The notes: generated from the letters alone by a model not told the origin. Shown: positions 1 through 9,426, numbered from the stretch's first letter. The stretch is DNA of 31,397 nucleotides from Chara braunii (GCA_003427395.1 BFEA01000405.1:1332556-1363952), one strand, 5' to 3'. Translations and numbers: made by a program.

Positions 1-70
1 ATTGATTGATTGATTGATTGATTGATTGGTGGGGGCGGGGTCGGCCCACCCCCCGGCCACCCACCACGCG

Positions 71-109
<39 letters not shown>

Positions 110-154
110 ACACACACACACTCACACATGACAATCCGGAGCGGCGCGCGCGCC

Positions 155-186
<32 letters not shown>

Positions 187-210
187 TTCAAACAAACACA
201 CACACACATT

Positions 211-258
<48 letters not shown>

Positions 259-270
259 CACACACAAATA
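1..270. repeat. (ATTG)n tract, GC-rich core and long (CA)n microsatellites
   Basis: Seven ATTG units (1-28) are followed by a GC-rich stretch (29-77) and then interrupted CA dinucleotide runs to about 255. Read on the minus strand the order is (GT)n, a G-rich core, CCCCCACC and (AATC)n, the same order found at 8577-8692, 9425-9575 and 9838-9990. Open frames here (poly His-Thr, Val-Cys) are products of the repeat. Confidence 0.9.
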
Positions 271-299
271 TTAAAAGGCCCCGGAAAATATATATATAT

Positions 300-600
300 T
301 TCCATTCCTTGATTGTTTCCTGAAGACAAGAAAAAAAAAAAAAAAAAAACCGTAAAAAGTACTAAAAACGAAGAATACAAAGAACTGCCAACCAAAAATC
401 CCCCCCAAAAAAACAAAAAAAATGTAATTAATTTTCAGTTTCTCTTCTCCGCCTTTTCTGTTTTTTATTTTTTTTTTATTCCAAAAACTTATCCGTTTCC
501 AAAAGAAAAAAAAGGGGTTGTAGGGAATAAAAATCCCTACAACCCCATTTTTTTTTGTTTTTTTTTTACCCATTATTTCATTCAGGAAAAATATGGTAAA
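300..600. other. AT-rich spacer with poly-A and poly-T tracts
   Basis: This is low-complexity A/T-rich DNA with no recognisable gene. Its only clear structure is the hairpin at 514-546, which is listed separately. Confidence 0.6.
514..546. repeat. Perfect 13-bp-stem hairpin flanked by A and T runs
   Basis: GGGGTTGTAGGGA (514-526) is exactly complementary to TCCCTACAACCCC (534-546) around a 7-nt AT loop. A-run and T-run flanks could lengthen the stem. A related hairpin with the same GTAGGG/CCCTAC core lies at 9001-9030, so this looks like a dispersed repeat. Confidence 0.75.
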
Positions 601-605
601 TTCGC

Positions 606-654
606 GTCCGCGGCGCGGACGAGGTCGGCTGTGGACGAGGCCGTATATACGGCC
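606..654. repeat. Two GC-rich palindromes
   Basis: A 15-nt near-palindrome GTCCGCGGCGCGGAC lies at 606-620 and a perfect 16-bp palindrome GGCCGTATATACGGCC at 639-654. Function unknown; they lie in a short GC-rich island inside AT-rich DNA. Confidence 0.7.
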
Positions 655-686
655 GCCATCCGAAATCGGCCCAGCGGACGTGTCCG

Positions 687-812
687 CGGGTGTTTCATAG
701 GCCTCAGGGAGTCAGGGACTCAGGGACTCAGCGTTCCGGACTCAGGCACTCCCGCGGGTGTTTCATAGGCCTCAGGGACTCAGGGACTCAGCGTTCCGGA
801 CTCAGGCACTCA
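687..812. repeat. Two tandem copies of a ~60-66 bp unit containing CAGGGACT repeats
   Basis: GCGGGTGTTTCATAGGCCTC begins each copy (about 687 and 755). Each then runs through short repeats of TCAGGGAC to CCGGACTCAGGCACTC. The first copy has one extra short repeat. The opening words recur in part at 8908 (GCGGATGTTTCATAG). Confidence 0.8.
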
Positions 813-819
813 GCTTTTC

Positions 820-821
820 TC

Positions 822-858
<37 letters not shown>

Positions 859-1105
859 CTTTTTTCTTTTTCGCGGGAGTGGCCGAGACATCTCGGCCGT
901 GTCGTTTTTTTTGTTTTTTTCGGCCTCGTTTTTTTTTTTTTTTTTTTTTTCTTTTTTCGGGACGTGGCCGAGGCATCTCGACCATGGCCACACCCGAGAT
1001 GCCTCGTTTTTTTTGTTTTTTTTTTGCGGCCGTGGCCGAGGCACACCAGATGCGTCTGCCATGCCCGAAAAGAAAAAAAAGAAAAAAAAAAAGAAAGAAA
1101 GGAAA
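820..1105. repeat. Poly-T tracts alternating with CGAG-rich palindromic segments
   Basis: Three GC-rich islets lie between long T runs, all variants of GTGGCCGAG-CATCTCG. Inside are an 8-bp-stem hairpin (881-898, GGCCGAGA/TCTCGGCC) and a 12-bp perfect inverted repeat (969-980 and 995-1006, CGAGGCATCTCG). Lysine-rich or phenylalanine-rich open frames here are not genes. Confidence 0.8.
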
Positions 1106-1560
1106 AAAAACAACGCTTAGTCCCTGAATCCCTGAGGCCAGAGGCCTAGGGGTCCGTTGTGAAACTTGGCAAAACGCGGTATTTTATTTTTGCTGCCAAA
1201 CTATGGTAACCCGATAAAGCTGCAACGAAACCTCTATTTTTGCAAAGGGAACTTCGAACGGACGACACTTTTGCTGCCAAACTTCGAGACAGCAATATTT
1301 TTGAAATTAATCCACTGAGAGAAGGCAAAAAAGTAAAAATAAAAAAATCTTGCCCAGTGAGAAAAAACATCCCTACGATGCCCCCATTGTGTGGATGAAC
1401 TATTATTGCATCACAACACACTGCATAGTGCATGTTCAACGAGCAGGCAAGAAATGCCGGCACAGTGGAATGGGCACTGAGAGAAGAACCCCAAAGCCAT
1501 TGTTATCTGACGCAAACACAGGCTCTGCTAGTTGGTAATATACAGAAGCAAAAGACATGC
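1106..1560. other. No feature recognised
   Basis: The sequence is of mixed composition with short open frames only. I see no gene, RNA or repeat signature here. Confidence 0.5.
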
Positions 1561-1563
1561 ACG

Positions 1564-1651
1564 GACAAGCAATAGACGAGAGAGTAATCTTTCTTTTTTT
1601 TTTTTTTTTTTTTTTTTGAAAGGGCGACAAGCAATAGACGAGAGAGTAATC
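1564..1651. repeat. 26-bp direct repeats flanking a poly-T insertion
   Basis: The 26-nt word beginning GACAAGCAATAGACGAG occurs exactly at 1564-1589 and 1626-1651. Between the copies lie only a T run and GAAAGGGC. On the minus strand this is a poly-A tract bounded by long perfect direct repeats. That is the layout of a target-site duplication around an extremely short retroposed tail; a slipped duplication is the alternative. Confidence 0.75.
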
Positions 1652-1656
1652 GCATC

Positions 1657-1712
1657 ATCTGGAATGATGGAATCCAAGGTAGGCAAGTAACTTGGATTCC
1701 ATCATTCCAGAT
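1657..1712. repeat. Perfect 22-bp foldback with 12-nt loop
   Basis: Arm 1657-1678 (ATCTGGAATGATGGAATCCA...) is perfectly complementary to 1691-1712, with the loop GTAGGCAAGTAA. The length and perfection of the stem suggest a small-RNA precursor or a recent inverted duplication. No promoter is seen. Confidence 0.8.
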
Positions 1713-1754
1713 TGTGTGCATATCTTTCTCCTTACATCAAAAGAGACTGGAGTT

Positions 1755-2330
1755 GAGGCAGTTGAGAAGCGATGGAGGGAGGGAGAGAGTGACTGATGGA
1801 CGGGAGTAGAGAGGCAGGCAGGGAGAGTGGGAGACAGGCAGGGAAGTAGGGAGGCAGGCAGACAGAGAGGGATGGAGGTGGGCAGGGGGCTATGAAGGGA
1901 AAAGAATGGAGTGCGGAAGATGGGGAGGGAAATGGAGTGAGGCAGGAAGGGAGAGAGCAGAGTAGGGACGGAAGGGTGAAGGAGGGGAGAGGATATGGAA
2001 GCGTAGGGAGAGTAGAGAGAAGGGACTCAAAGGAGGTATGGAAGGACACGCGAGGAGGAAGAGGCAGTCTGAGAGAGTAACCGCAAGGGAAGTGGGCATG
2101 TGGGGATGGAAAGGGACCTAAAGGGAGGGCGAGGGAGGGAGGGAGGGAAGGGAAGGGGGGGTAACAGAGGGAGAGAGACGCAAGGAGAGGGCTACGTGGC
2201 AAAAAAGCGAGGAAAGTGATGGAAGGGTGGGAGACTGAAAGGGGGGAGGGGAGGAGGAAACGGGGATAAAGGGACGGAATTGAGGTAATAAGAGAGCTGA
2301 GGGAGGGGAGAGATTGTCAGGCCCCACAGC
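1755..2330. repeat. Polypurine (G/A-rich) block
   Basis: About 580 bp are dominated by GGGAGG, GAGAG and GGAAGG words on the + strand, with few pyrimidines. Such tracts can adopt triplex DNA. The Pro/Ser/Leu-rich minus frame here reflects composition and is not a gene. Confidence 0.75.
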
Positions 2331-3540
2331 CGATGAGCATGACCATATATGACGTATATCTCTTTTCACGGAGCGGTGGATCTCAGGGAGCCTGAGGGAG
2401 GGGGGATACGCTGCAGCCTCAGGCAGGCTTTTCTTTTTTTCTTTTTTTCTTTTTTTATTACCATCGAAGAAAAACAAAAACAGGCAAATATTACTCATCG
2501 TCCCCGCTAAATCAAGTGCGTTGCACAAACTCGTGCGGATCTCAACGGAGCCAACTCTGTGAGGCCAGAGGACAACAACATCGAATTGAGTGTTATTTAC
2601 AAAACTTTAAGAAGCAGTACACTACCAGAGTCTGCCCATCTTCCAGTGCTTCCGCCAGCTTGAGGACTTGACAAGGAAGTTTTAAGTACACCACCCTACC
2701 AGAGTATGAATCAAAATCTCACTAGAATGCACTTCGTGAATACAGCCACAGGGCCACAGACGCACAGAAACTTGCCTTTCCATAAATGGATTATGGAATT
2801 GACACGGCGATACATCGGTCAATCTTAGTGCGACCCTTCACCTCAGCTGCAGGACTAAATCACTAAAAGGGATGGAGTACCCACCTACCTGCTCGTGGGA
2901 GAGCGGTACGTACCAGGTTGGGCTCCAAACAGTGCGAGGGCATATACCTCTCTCACCCTCGGGCCTCGGACCCTCCCTCTTTAGCCATGCCCGCTTTCCC
3001 CTGCTTTCCGCTCTTCCCTCCCGCCCCCCCCCCCTCCCTCCCCCAGGTGGCCACAGTTGCCAAACAATACAAACGGTGGGGGAAAGATTCCCCAGAGTCA
3101 CTGGCTACTCAAAAACATGGGCATTCTAAAATTAATAAATAATTAAAAAAAAAAACAAAAAACATGGGCATTCTGTTGAATACGGTGCCGATTGGTAGGA
3201 TTGTGTACCAAGCTATAATAATTACAAGCACCTTGTAGAATCTGATGACTTTTTAAGAATCTCTGCATGTACCTGCAGAGTTCAGACGGTCAGGGGAGTA
3301 TTCTCTACCATTGCCGTGCACCCAGTCCAGGTACGTACTAACACGGCTGCGCAGCCTCCGGATTTTCGGAATCTCCATCTTTAGTAGGCAATATATTACC
3401 CGTCATAGCCCACGAACAAGAGCTATCTCTTGCCGGTCATCCCACACTGTATCTTCTCCCTCTCATGGCAGACACAGTGGGACTTTACTGGATATATCAG
3501 AGGCCGGAATTACAACTGACCGGGACCTATCTGACTGCGA
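2331..3540. other. No gene recognised
   Basis: Mixed sequence with a C-rich segment near 2990-3050 and short A runs. AAACATGGGCATTCT is repeated at 3113 and 3161. No convincing coding region. Confidence 0.45.
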
Positions 3541-3551
3541 TGACGACCTAC

Positions 3552-3690
3552 GTATCACCCGCGGTCATGACTGCAGGGCCGCTGACCGCATGCGGTCAGG
3601 ATCATGACCGCCGGGGCCGACCGCGCTATGTATCACCCGCGGTCATGACGGCGGGCCATTTTACCGCATGCGGTCCGGATCCCAACCGGA
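3552..3690. repeat. Two tandem ~78-bp units with 16-bp palindrome
   Basis: GTATCACCCGCGGTCATGAC starts copies at 3552 and 3630 (period 78). Copy 1 contains the perfect palindrome TGACCGCATGCGGTCA (3583-3598); copy 2 has a decayed form, ACCGCATGCGGT. Inverted TCATGACCGC words add further hairpin potential. Confidence 0.8.
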
Positions 3691-3948
3691 GTGTGGGCAA
3701 GATCCCCCGACAATTTTTTCGGGGCCTAAAAATGGGCAAAAAACTAATAAAAAAATATGGGCATGTAGACAAAAAGAGCCTCTACACGCGTGTGATTTAT
3801 TAAAAAAAAATGTGTCATTTTAAGGAAGGGAAAAACAAAAATAAAGAACATCTAAATTAAAAAATAATAATAATAAAATAAAACCGCTGATGAATTATTT
3901 TTTATAATTATTTTTAGTTGGGCCGGTGGAAAAACACTGGCCCACATT

Positions 3949-3960
3949 GATTGATTGATT

Positions 3961-4012
<52 letters not shown>
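3949..4012. repeat. (ATTG)n / (GT)n microsatellite
   Basis: Four ATTG units are followed directly by more than 20 GT dinucleotides. The GC core found in the other modules of the window is absent here. Confidence 0.9.
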
Positions 4013-4015
<3 letters not shown>

Positions 4016-4454
4016 GATGTGTGTGCATAAAGCACTCCATGGCAAGTTACAATATGCCAGGCGTACTGCTCCGATGACACGTCATAGGCACACCCCAAGC
4101 CTAGGAAAAGTCGCAGATATGGCCGATTCTAATTGCGGCGAAAAAAACATCTACTCGGATCTCCAAGTGGTCCCGGCATCCCATGAATCTTTCCACTGTT
4201 ACGTGAACACTCCTAGTGCTGGCCCAGATAAGTCATCTCTCCGGTGCCCTTGGCTTCGGTCGTTGAATGCGTGAGCACCGTGCCTGCCTGCATACTCATT
4301 AACTACAGGGGTCCTATCGACTTGGGAGATTGTTTTCTTGAACAAGCTGTTTACGTAAGATCCAGCTGTCCCCATTCTCCACCCATCCTAGTCGATAATG
4401 CACGATAGCGTCATAACTTCCTTGCATGGAATCGGTGCAAAGGATCAGTACCTT
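4013..4454. other. No gene recognised
   Basis: Sequence of mixed composition with only short open frames; no motif identified. Confidence 0.4.
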
Positions 4455-5830
4455 TCAACGGCTCAAATGAAGTAGAGCGTCGCCTACCGATTTCGATAAG
4501 GTGATGATCCTTGGCAGAAGGCAGAGGGAGGTCCTATCTTAGTCGTGAGAGTCAACTCATAGGTTACGCTAAGGTAGTAGGACGAGATAAAGGCAGAGGA
4601 AAGAATACTCAGGTAGGGGGGTTCTTTTCGGGGGGGTTACCTTTCTATGCAACGAGAGACTGATCAATGCCTAAGCAGATCAGTATCTCGCCACACCGTT
4701 CCGGCCATCCCGTGTACGGAACAATATAAAAAAAGAGAGCGGTCGAGCAACGCGACAGTTCCCGAGGATTGCCTCTTTTTTATGGCGAAATTCCGGTGGG
4801 GAAGAAAACGGGGATCAAGTAGACAGCAGAACCATGCACGAAAGACCGCATGCTCGAAAAATAGGCAGTCATGGATAAAAAAAAAGAAATGCACGAAAGA
4901 TCGCATATACGCAAAAGAGAGGGGTTCAGAGTCGATAAGACAACTATCCACATGCAAGCGACTCGTCATCCCATTAAGATCCCAATTAGCATTACCACAA
5001 GCCACGTTAGAGCAGCAAGGCGTCCTCCGAGGGTTTTATATTTTCTGGAGGGGCAGAACCCTAGTGGGACGCACGCTATATGTTAAGGCAAAGATCTTAA
5101 TCAGATAAAGTAGAAAGTCGCCTACTGATTTTGCCAAGGCGATGTTCCCTCGACAGAAACTAGAGGGAGGTTCTTTCTCACCCGTGAGCTATGCAATGAG
5201 AGTCACTTCATAAGTTACGCTGAGACAGAAATAGATAAAGGTAGAGTAAAAACTCCCCGGTAGGGGTGAGCATGCAACGAGAGACTGATCAATGCTTAAG
5301 CAGATCAGTATTTCGCCACACCGTTTCGGCCCATCCGTATACGGAACAATAGTAAACACAGAGCGGTCGAGCAGTCCGACAGTTTCCGAGGATTGCCTCC
5401 TTAGAAAGGTGAAATCCTGGTGGAAAAGTCGGGAGTAAATTAGACAATGAAACCATGAAAAGATCTCATGCTCGAAAACCTCGACAAACATGGATAAAGA
5501 AAAAATGCACGAAAGATCGCATGCACGTACGATAGCTAGACAATCAGACAGAGACCTCTCCTAAGGGGGTGTGAAAAAAATTCCCCGGTAGGGGTTTTTT
5601 CAAAAGAGTATGCAACGAGAGACTGATCAATGCTCAAGTAGATCAGTATCTCGCCACACTGCTCCAGCCCCTCCGCATACGGAACAACGTTCAACCCGAC
5701 AATTTCCGAGGTTTGTAAAGTAGACCATGAAAAGACCGTATACTCGAAAACTCGACATACACGGATAAAGAAAAAATGCACGAAAGATCGCATGCACGCA
5801 CGATAGTTGGACAATCATAAAGCTCGACAT
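4455..5830. repeat. Three diverged tandem units with a conserved hairpin segment
   Basis: ATGCAACGAGAGACTGATCA occurs at 4647, about 5273 and about 5611, each time followed by AGATCAGTATCTCGCCACAC, a run to a CGGAACAA word and GATTGCCTC-like sequence. The segment folds into a 12-bp stem (CGAGAgACTGATC with GATCAGTaTCTCG) with a 12-nt loop. A leader beginning GTAGAGCGTCGCCTAC-like also repeats (about 4470 and 5108). CACGAAAGATCGCAT words recur within and between units. Spacing of about 625 and 338 bp shows that the third unit is truncated. The family is unrecognised. Confidence 0.7.
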
Positions 5831-5835
5831 TTTTC

Positions 5836-6138
5836 ATGCAATCTTTTAACAAAGTACTGCTTCTAAAAGATAGGGGTGATGCAAGAGCAGAAAGACTCGC
5901 GAGACATTCAGTCGCAACTGAGATCCTAAACAGAAGAAGAAGAATCATCCACGCAGAAAGGGCAAAGTTCCTCAAAAAGATGCGAAGGCTTCAAATCGCA
6001 ACTAAGATCCTAAACAGAAGAAGAAGAATCATTCACACAGAAAGCGCAAGGTTGCTCAAAATGATGCGAAAACTTCAAATCGTTTGTTCGAGAAGTACAT
6101 GCTCCAACTTCGAAAAAGCAGTCACCCATCCATGGTAA
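5836..6138 (+). repeat. Two 84-bp direct repeats, in frame (28-aa Arg/Lys-rich repeat)
   Basis: The 84-bp unit starts at 5914 and 5998 and is about 85% identical between copies. As 84 is a multiple of three, a plus-strand open frame carries two copies of a basic 28-residue unit (ILNRRRRIIH, then a helix-like MRRLQI/MRKLQI end). A neat open frame is expected from any in-frame duplication, so coding status is uncertain. It lies just beyond the tandem family at 4455-5830. Confidence 0.5.
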
Positions 6139-6237
6139 CCATGGTGCCAAGGACATAGGGAGAAATGGAAGGACGAAGGGAGGCGGAGAGAAATAAGGGG
6201 GAGAGATAGTCCTGCACTGTGCAGCCAATTGGCTCTG

Positions 6238-6790
6238 TTACCGCTCAAGGCGAGAGAACCTGCAGCAGATCCACAGGAGGGAGTGGCATTTCCCTGAGCC
6301 CTTTCTGCCGCTTGCCACACTCGGCTTCATCAAAGGGAGAGATGAGGGTGAGGGAGAGGAGAAGAGGAGAAAATAGGGGGTTTCGTGTGTCGGGGAGGGA
6401 CAAAAAAGTTGGGTAAGGGAGAGATAGAGAAAGCGTTCCCCCTTTCTTCTTCTTTTCTCTCGTGCACGTGCACGTGCGTGCTGGCACTTGCTTGCCAGAG
6501 CTTGCAATAGAACTATCCCGCCAGTTGATATTGCACACACTGCTCCTGTCAGGAAGATCGCTGCATAGGCAATGGAGAAACAGACGAGCGCAGTCGCGAG
6601 CTTGGCTGGGGCGAGAAGGACTTTCTCCGTTCGGCAGGCCCAGACAAGGGAACCGCTAAGGAGCGCATTGGGTATGAGTGCCATGATCAGTGTTGATGCG
6701 TAGAAGATAGTGTGCGCAGTTCTGCGTGCGTTCGGATCGGCGATTGATGCAGCGCTAGGATGCTGAGGGGAGGGGGGGCAGGGGGGGGCA
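6238..6790 (-). CDS. Probable multi-pass membrane protein, C-terminal segment
   Basis: The minus frame is open from the proline-coding tract near 6790 to a stop at 6238. It contains two strongly hydrophobic helices, about 6650-6730 (reading ...TIFYASTLIMALIPNALL...) and about 6500-6600 (reading ...LVCFSIAYAAIFLTGAVC...). A basic stretch of alternating Ala/Arg and Lys/Arg follows; beyond it (below about 6430) the frame becomes low-complexity and is probably not coding. It lies one base out of frame with the upstream segment at 6755-7120, and several G/C homopolymers separate the two. A sequencing indel or an intron would therefore join them. The family is not recognised; four-helix plant membrane proteins are a possibility only. 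Confidence 0.45.
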
Positions 6791-7120
6791 GTTGGAGCTC
6801 AAGTGATTGGGGGCGCGCGACGGTGGGGGCGGGGGAGGCGGAGGGGGTGGTGGCGGTGGGGGGGGTTGGGTGCTCAGTGGTGGCGAGAAGTCCCCGGGGG
6901 GGCACTCCAGGCAGTGCTCCATCAGGGCGGGGGGAGGGGGGAGAGAGGAGGAGGAGCATGGTGGCACATCGTAAGTGGTTGGCGCGCATGGTGAAGGAGG
7001 TAGTGCTGCGATGAAGCCGAGGAGCGCTAGGCAGGCGAGCAGTGAGAGGAACGAGACGAAGGCGCAGGACAGTGCGCCCTCGCCAGCTTGGCGCTCATCG
7101 GTCCCTTCACGGATCGCCAT
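6755..7120 (-). CDS. Probable membrane protein, N-terminal segment with proline-rich linker
   Basis: An ATG at 7120 (context GTGGCATGG) opens a 121-residue frame. Residues 1-14 are charged and residues about 15-40 form a hydrophobic helix (CAFVSFLSLLACLALLGFIA) suited to a signal anchor. A Ser/Cys/Pro stretch and a run of about 15 prolines follow, encoded by a GGT/GGC/GGG tract on the opposite strand. The frame stops at 6755, just as a second frame with two more membrane helices begins. I infer one gene of at least three helices, broken by an indel or spliced. A TTAAATA word on the minus strand near 7400 could be a TATA box. No family assigned. Confidence 0.45.
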   Translation of the reverse strand: MAIREGTDERQAGEGALSCAFVSFLSLLACLALLGFIAALPPSPCAPTTYDVPPCSSSSLPPPPALMEHCLECPPGDFSPPLSTQPPPPPPPPPPPPPPPSRAPNHLSSNCPPLPPLPSAS

Positions 7121-7226
7121 GCCACTGCGCTAGGCCTAGCTTGCGCGTCGGTTAGGCTGCTCTGATGGGCGCCGGTGGTTCCTGTGTGCGAGACCAGGCT
7201 CATGCTGATGCTTGCTAGATGCGGGG

Positions 7227-7397
7227 CTATACTGGTTCCTGCGACTCCATCGGGTCGTCAATGAGGTCCAGGTCCATGAAGAAGTCCATGTCGATCGTCC
7301 GCTTTCTCTCGCTCAGATTTCCCGCTTGATCAGCTGAGGAGGCCACTTCCAGATTCTCCGGCAAGTAATGATGAGTCGCTACAGTGCCCGTTCCCAG
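7227..7397 (-). CDS. Possible short 3' exon ending in an acidic tail
   Basis: A minus frame of 56 codons opens after a stop at 7398-7400 and ends with TAG at 7227-7229. Its composition is protein-like, with a Lys/Arg cluster (SERKRTID) followed by an acidic, Met/Phe-containing tail (MDFFMDLDLIDDPMESQEPV). It has no ATG until codon 37, so it could be a last exon or a chance frame upstream of the membrane-protein gene. Confidence 0.25.
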   Translation of the reverse strand: MGTGTVATHHYLPENLEVASSADQAGNLSERKRTIDMDFFMDLDLIDDPMESQEPV

Positions 7398-7476
7398 CTA
7401 TTTAACCCGGCTCGGGGAACCACAGTTGCTAGTTGAAAAAGGACGTCGTCCTTACGCCGCCTCTACTTGTCTCGTA

Positions 7477-7487
7477 GTCCCACATCG
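7477..7487 (+). promoter_or_regulatory. Match to plant snRNA upstream sequence element (USE)
   Basis: GTCCCACATCG matches the plant USE consensus RTCCCACATCG exactly. In plant U-snRNA genes this element lies about 70 bp before the RNA, with a TATA box near -30. I find no TATA box at the right distance and no snRNA within 150 bp downstream, so it is an orphan element or a chance match. Confidence 0.3.
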
Positions 7488-7689
7488 GCCGGTTGCATGT
7501 GCACTTGGCCTGCTTCCCAGCTCCTATTCATCGAATTGCCTCCCCAATTTGGTCAGGTTTCCGTTGTACCTCTACCGAATCCTTCTCTGGTCCTCACAAT
7601 CGCTGGTCCGGGGATTCCACTTGACGCCGATGCTCCGTCGTGAGGTGACAAGGGTGGTTAACCAAAGTGGCAAGTGACCGGGACAGGTA

Positions 7690-8450
7690 CAAAAGGTCAA
7701 AAAGAACATAGAAAAGAAAAAGAAAAAGAAAAAAGTAAAAAAAAAGGGGGGGAGAGAAAAAGACAGGGAAAAAACAAGGAAAAAACAAGGGAAAAAGACA
7801 GGATGGGCCCTCTTTTCTAAGACGCGGGTGGGAGGGTACATGACCCTTCGAGAAGCGAAATGACTGGCTGCTACGTTATCGGTAAATTCCTGTGCAGTTC
7901 CTAAGTGCATGGGATCGATCCTGTGTATAGACATGGTGGGAGCGTAACTGTGCTGGTCCCTTTATTGGATAAAGGCGGGGAGCACTATGCCAGCGCTCAC
8001 CCGGCCTTCGCCGCCTTATTGCAATTTCCCATAAGGGAAGGAAAAGGGAAAAAGAAAAGGAAAAGAAGAAAAAAGAAAAAAAGAAAAAAGAAAAAAGAAA
8101 AAAGAAAAAAGAAAAAAGAAAAAGAAAAAGAAAAAAGAAAAAAGAATTGGAGAAAGAAAAAAGAAAAAAAGAAAAAAGAAAAAAGAAAAGAGAAAAAAGA
8201 AGGAAGAAAAAAGAAAAAAGAAAAAGAAAAAAGGAAAAAGGATAGACATGGCGGGAGCGTGACTGTGTTGGTCTTTTATTGGATAAGGGCGGGGAGCACT
8301 ATGCTAGCGCTCACCCGGCCTTCGCCACTTTATTGCAATTTCCCATTAAGGAAAAAGGAAACAAGAAAAAAGAAATAGGAAAGAGAAAAAAAGGGAAGAG
8401 AAAGAAAAAAGGAGAAAACAAGGGGAAAAAAACGGAAAAAGGATGGACTG
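7690..8450. repeat. (AAAAAG)-type purine tracts with two 113-bp direct repeats
   Basis: A/G-only tracts (about 7700-7800, 8035-8240, 8345-8440) surround two copies of a unit starting TAGACATGG (7928 and 8243, period 315). Each copy runs through CGGGGAGCACTATGC and CGCTCACCCGGCCTTCGCC to TTGCAATTTCCCAT. Copies differ at scattered sites. Lysine-rich and phenylalanine-rich frames here are composition artefacts. Confidence 0.8.
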
Positions 8451-8576
8451 TGCTGCCCACCATAGGTGGTGGTCCTCGAATTGTGGGTAGGATCAGGGCT
8501 CCCCCATGCCGTCGATCCTTGCTCCGGCCGATTACCCTCTCCGGTTGAGAAGGAAGAAGGAAGAAGGTTCCTGTGA

Positions 8577-8652
8577 GCGTGTGTGTGTGTGTGTGTGTGC
8601 GTGTGTGCGTGTGTGTGTGTGTGCGGGGGGGAGGGTTGGAAGGACCTCCCCC

Positions 8653-8683
<31 letters not shown>

Positions 8684-8710
8684 CAAAAAAAATCAATCAA
8701 TCAATTTTTT
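8577..8710 (+). repeat. (GT)n / G-rich core / (AATC)n module
   Basis: GT repeats (about 8578-8624) lead to a G-rich core ending GGACCTCCCCCACC, then (AATC)n to about 8692 and a second short AATC run. The order and core match the modules at 9425, 9838 and, inverted, at position 1. Confidence 0.8.
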
Positions 8711-8759
8711 TTTTTTTCTCTTTTTCACACACCAAAAACTGCCCCCCCAAAATTAGTTT

Positions 8760-9000
8760 TCTTAACTTTTTTCTGTTCGAGGGGGTAGGGTCAGGGTTTC
8801 GGAACCCCAACCCGAACCCCCCACCCCCAACCCCCTCTCCCCTCGGCCGTGGTTGGCCGCGGCAGACCGCGGCCGCGGGCAGCGGTTGTGCCGGAGGTGA
8901 CCACGGGTGCGGATGTTTCATAGCGACCCCCTGCAATCGAGTGCGGCCGCAAACCCCCGATTTTTAATTGCTAGGAAAATAGGCGAAAAAAAAAGAGGGG
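8760..9000. other. GC-rich segment with GGGGTT/AACCCC words
   Basis: GAGGGGGTAGGGTCAGGG is followed by AACCCCCACCCCCAACCCC-like words. The same arrangement recurs in diverged form at 10078-10135 (GAGGGTAGGGTGGG ... AACCCCCACCCCCAACC), so this is a two-copy repeat. No gene seen. Confidence 0.55.
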
Positions 9001-9030
9001 GGGTGTAGGGTTTGAAAATCCCTACATCCC
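9001..9030. repeat. Hairpin related to that at 514-546
   Basis: TGTAGGG (9004-9010) pairs with CCCTACA (9020-9026), extended by GGG/CCC across a one-base bulge. A purine tract precedes it, as at 514. Confidence 0.65.
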
Positions 9031-9339
9031 ATATTTTTGCTTTTGGATTTGAACGTTTTTTTTTTTTTTTAATAGGAAACGAAAAAACAAGTTTGTAATC
9101 AAAAGGAGTTTAAGGACCATAATTTAAAAAAGGGACTTTTTTTTTCCTCATTTTTTTCAAATTGCTGGTGGGATAAACATGGTGCACATGTTTCTTTGAT
9201 TCTTTATTTCACAGACATATGCAAATATAAAAGGGAAAAGACTTAAAAGAAGATAATAATGAAAAAAAATCAGCCAAAGCCGTTTTTTTTTCCCTTCTTC
9301 TTCTTCCTTTTCTTTTTTGACAGACACACATACTGATTG

Positions 9340-9426
9340 ATTGATTGTGATTGGTTGGTTGGTTGATTGATAAATTGATTGATTGATTGATTGAACAAAA
9401 AAAACAAACAAAGGAACGCGCGCTTT

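Noticed and set aside
22-312. Open frames of repeated His-Thr
   Set aside because: They are produced by the CA microsatellite in every frame and have no other content. The same holds for frames in the repeats at 3963, 8573, 9387 and 16272.
690-1127. Phenylalanine- or lysine-rich open frames in T/A runs
   Set aside because: These are composition artefacts of poly-T tracts. The same reasoning removes frames at 7905-8378.
1732-2528. Minus-strand Pro/Ser/Leu-rich frames of up to 156 codons
   Set aside because: The polypurine block lacks stop triplets on the pyrimidine strand; no domain or conserved block is seen.
8790-8850. Telomeric repeat (CCCTAAA or similar)
   Set aside because: AACCCC words are irregular and lie in a two-copy interspersed repeat; no regular heptamer array is present.
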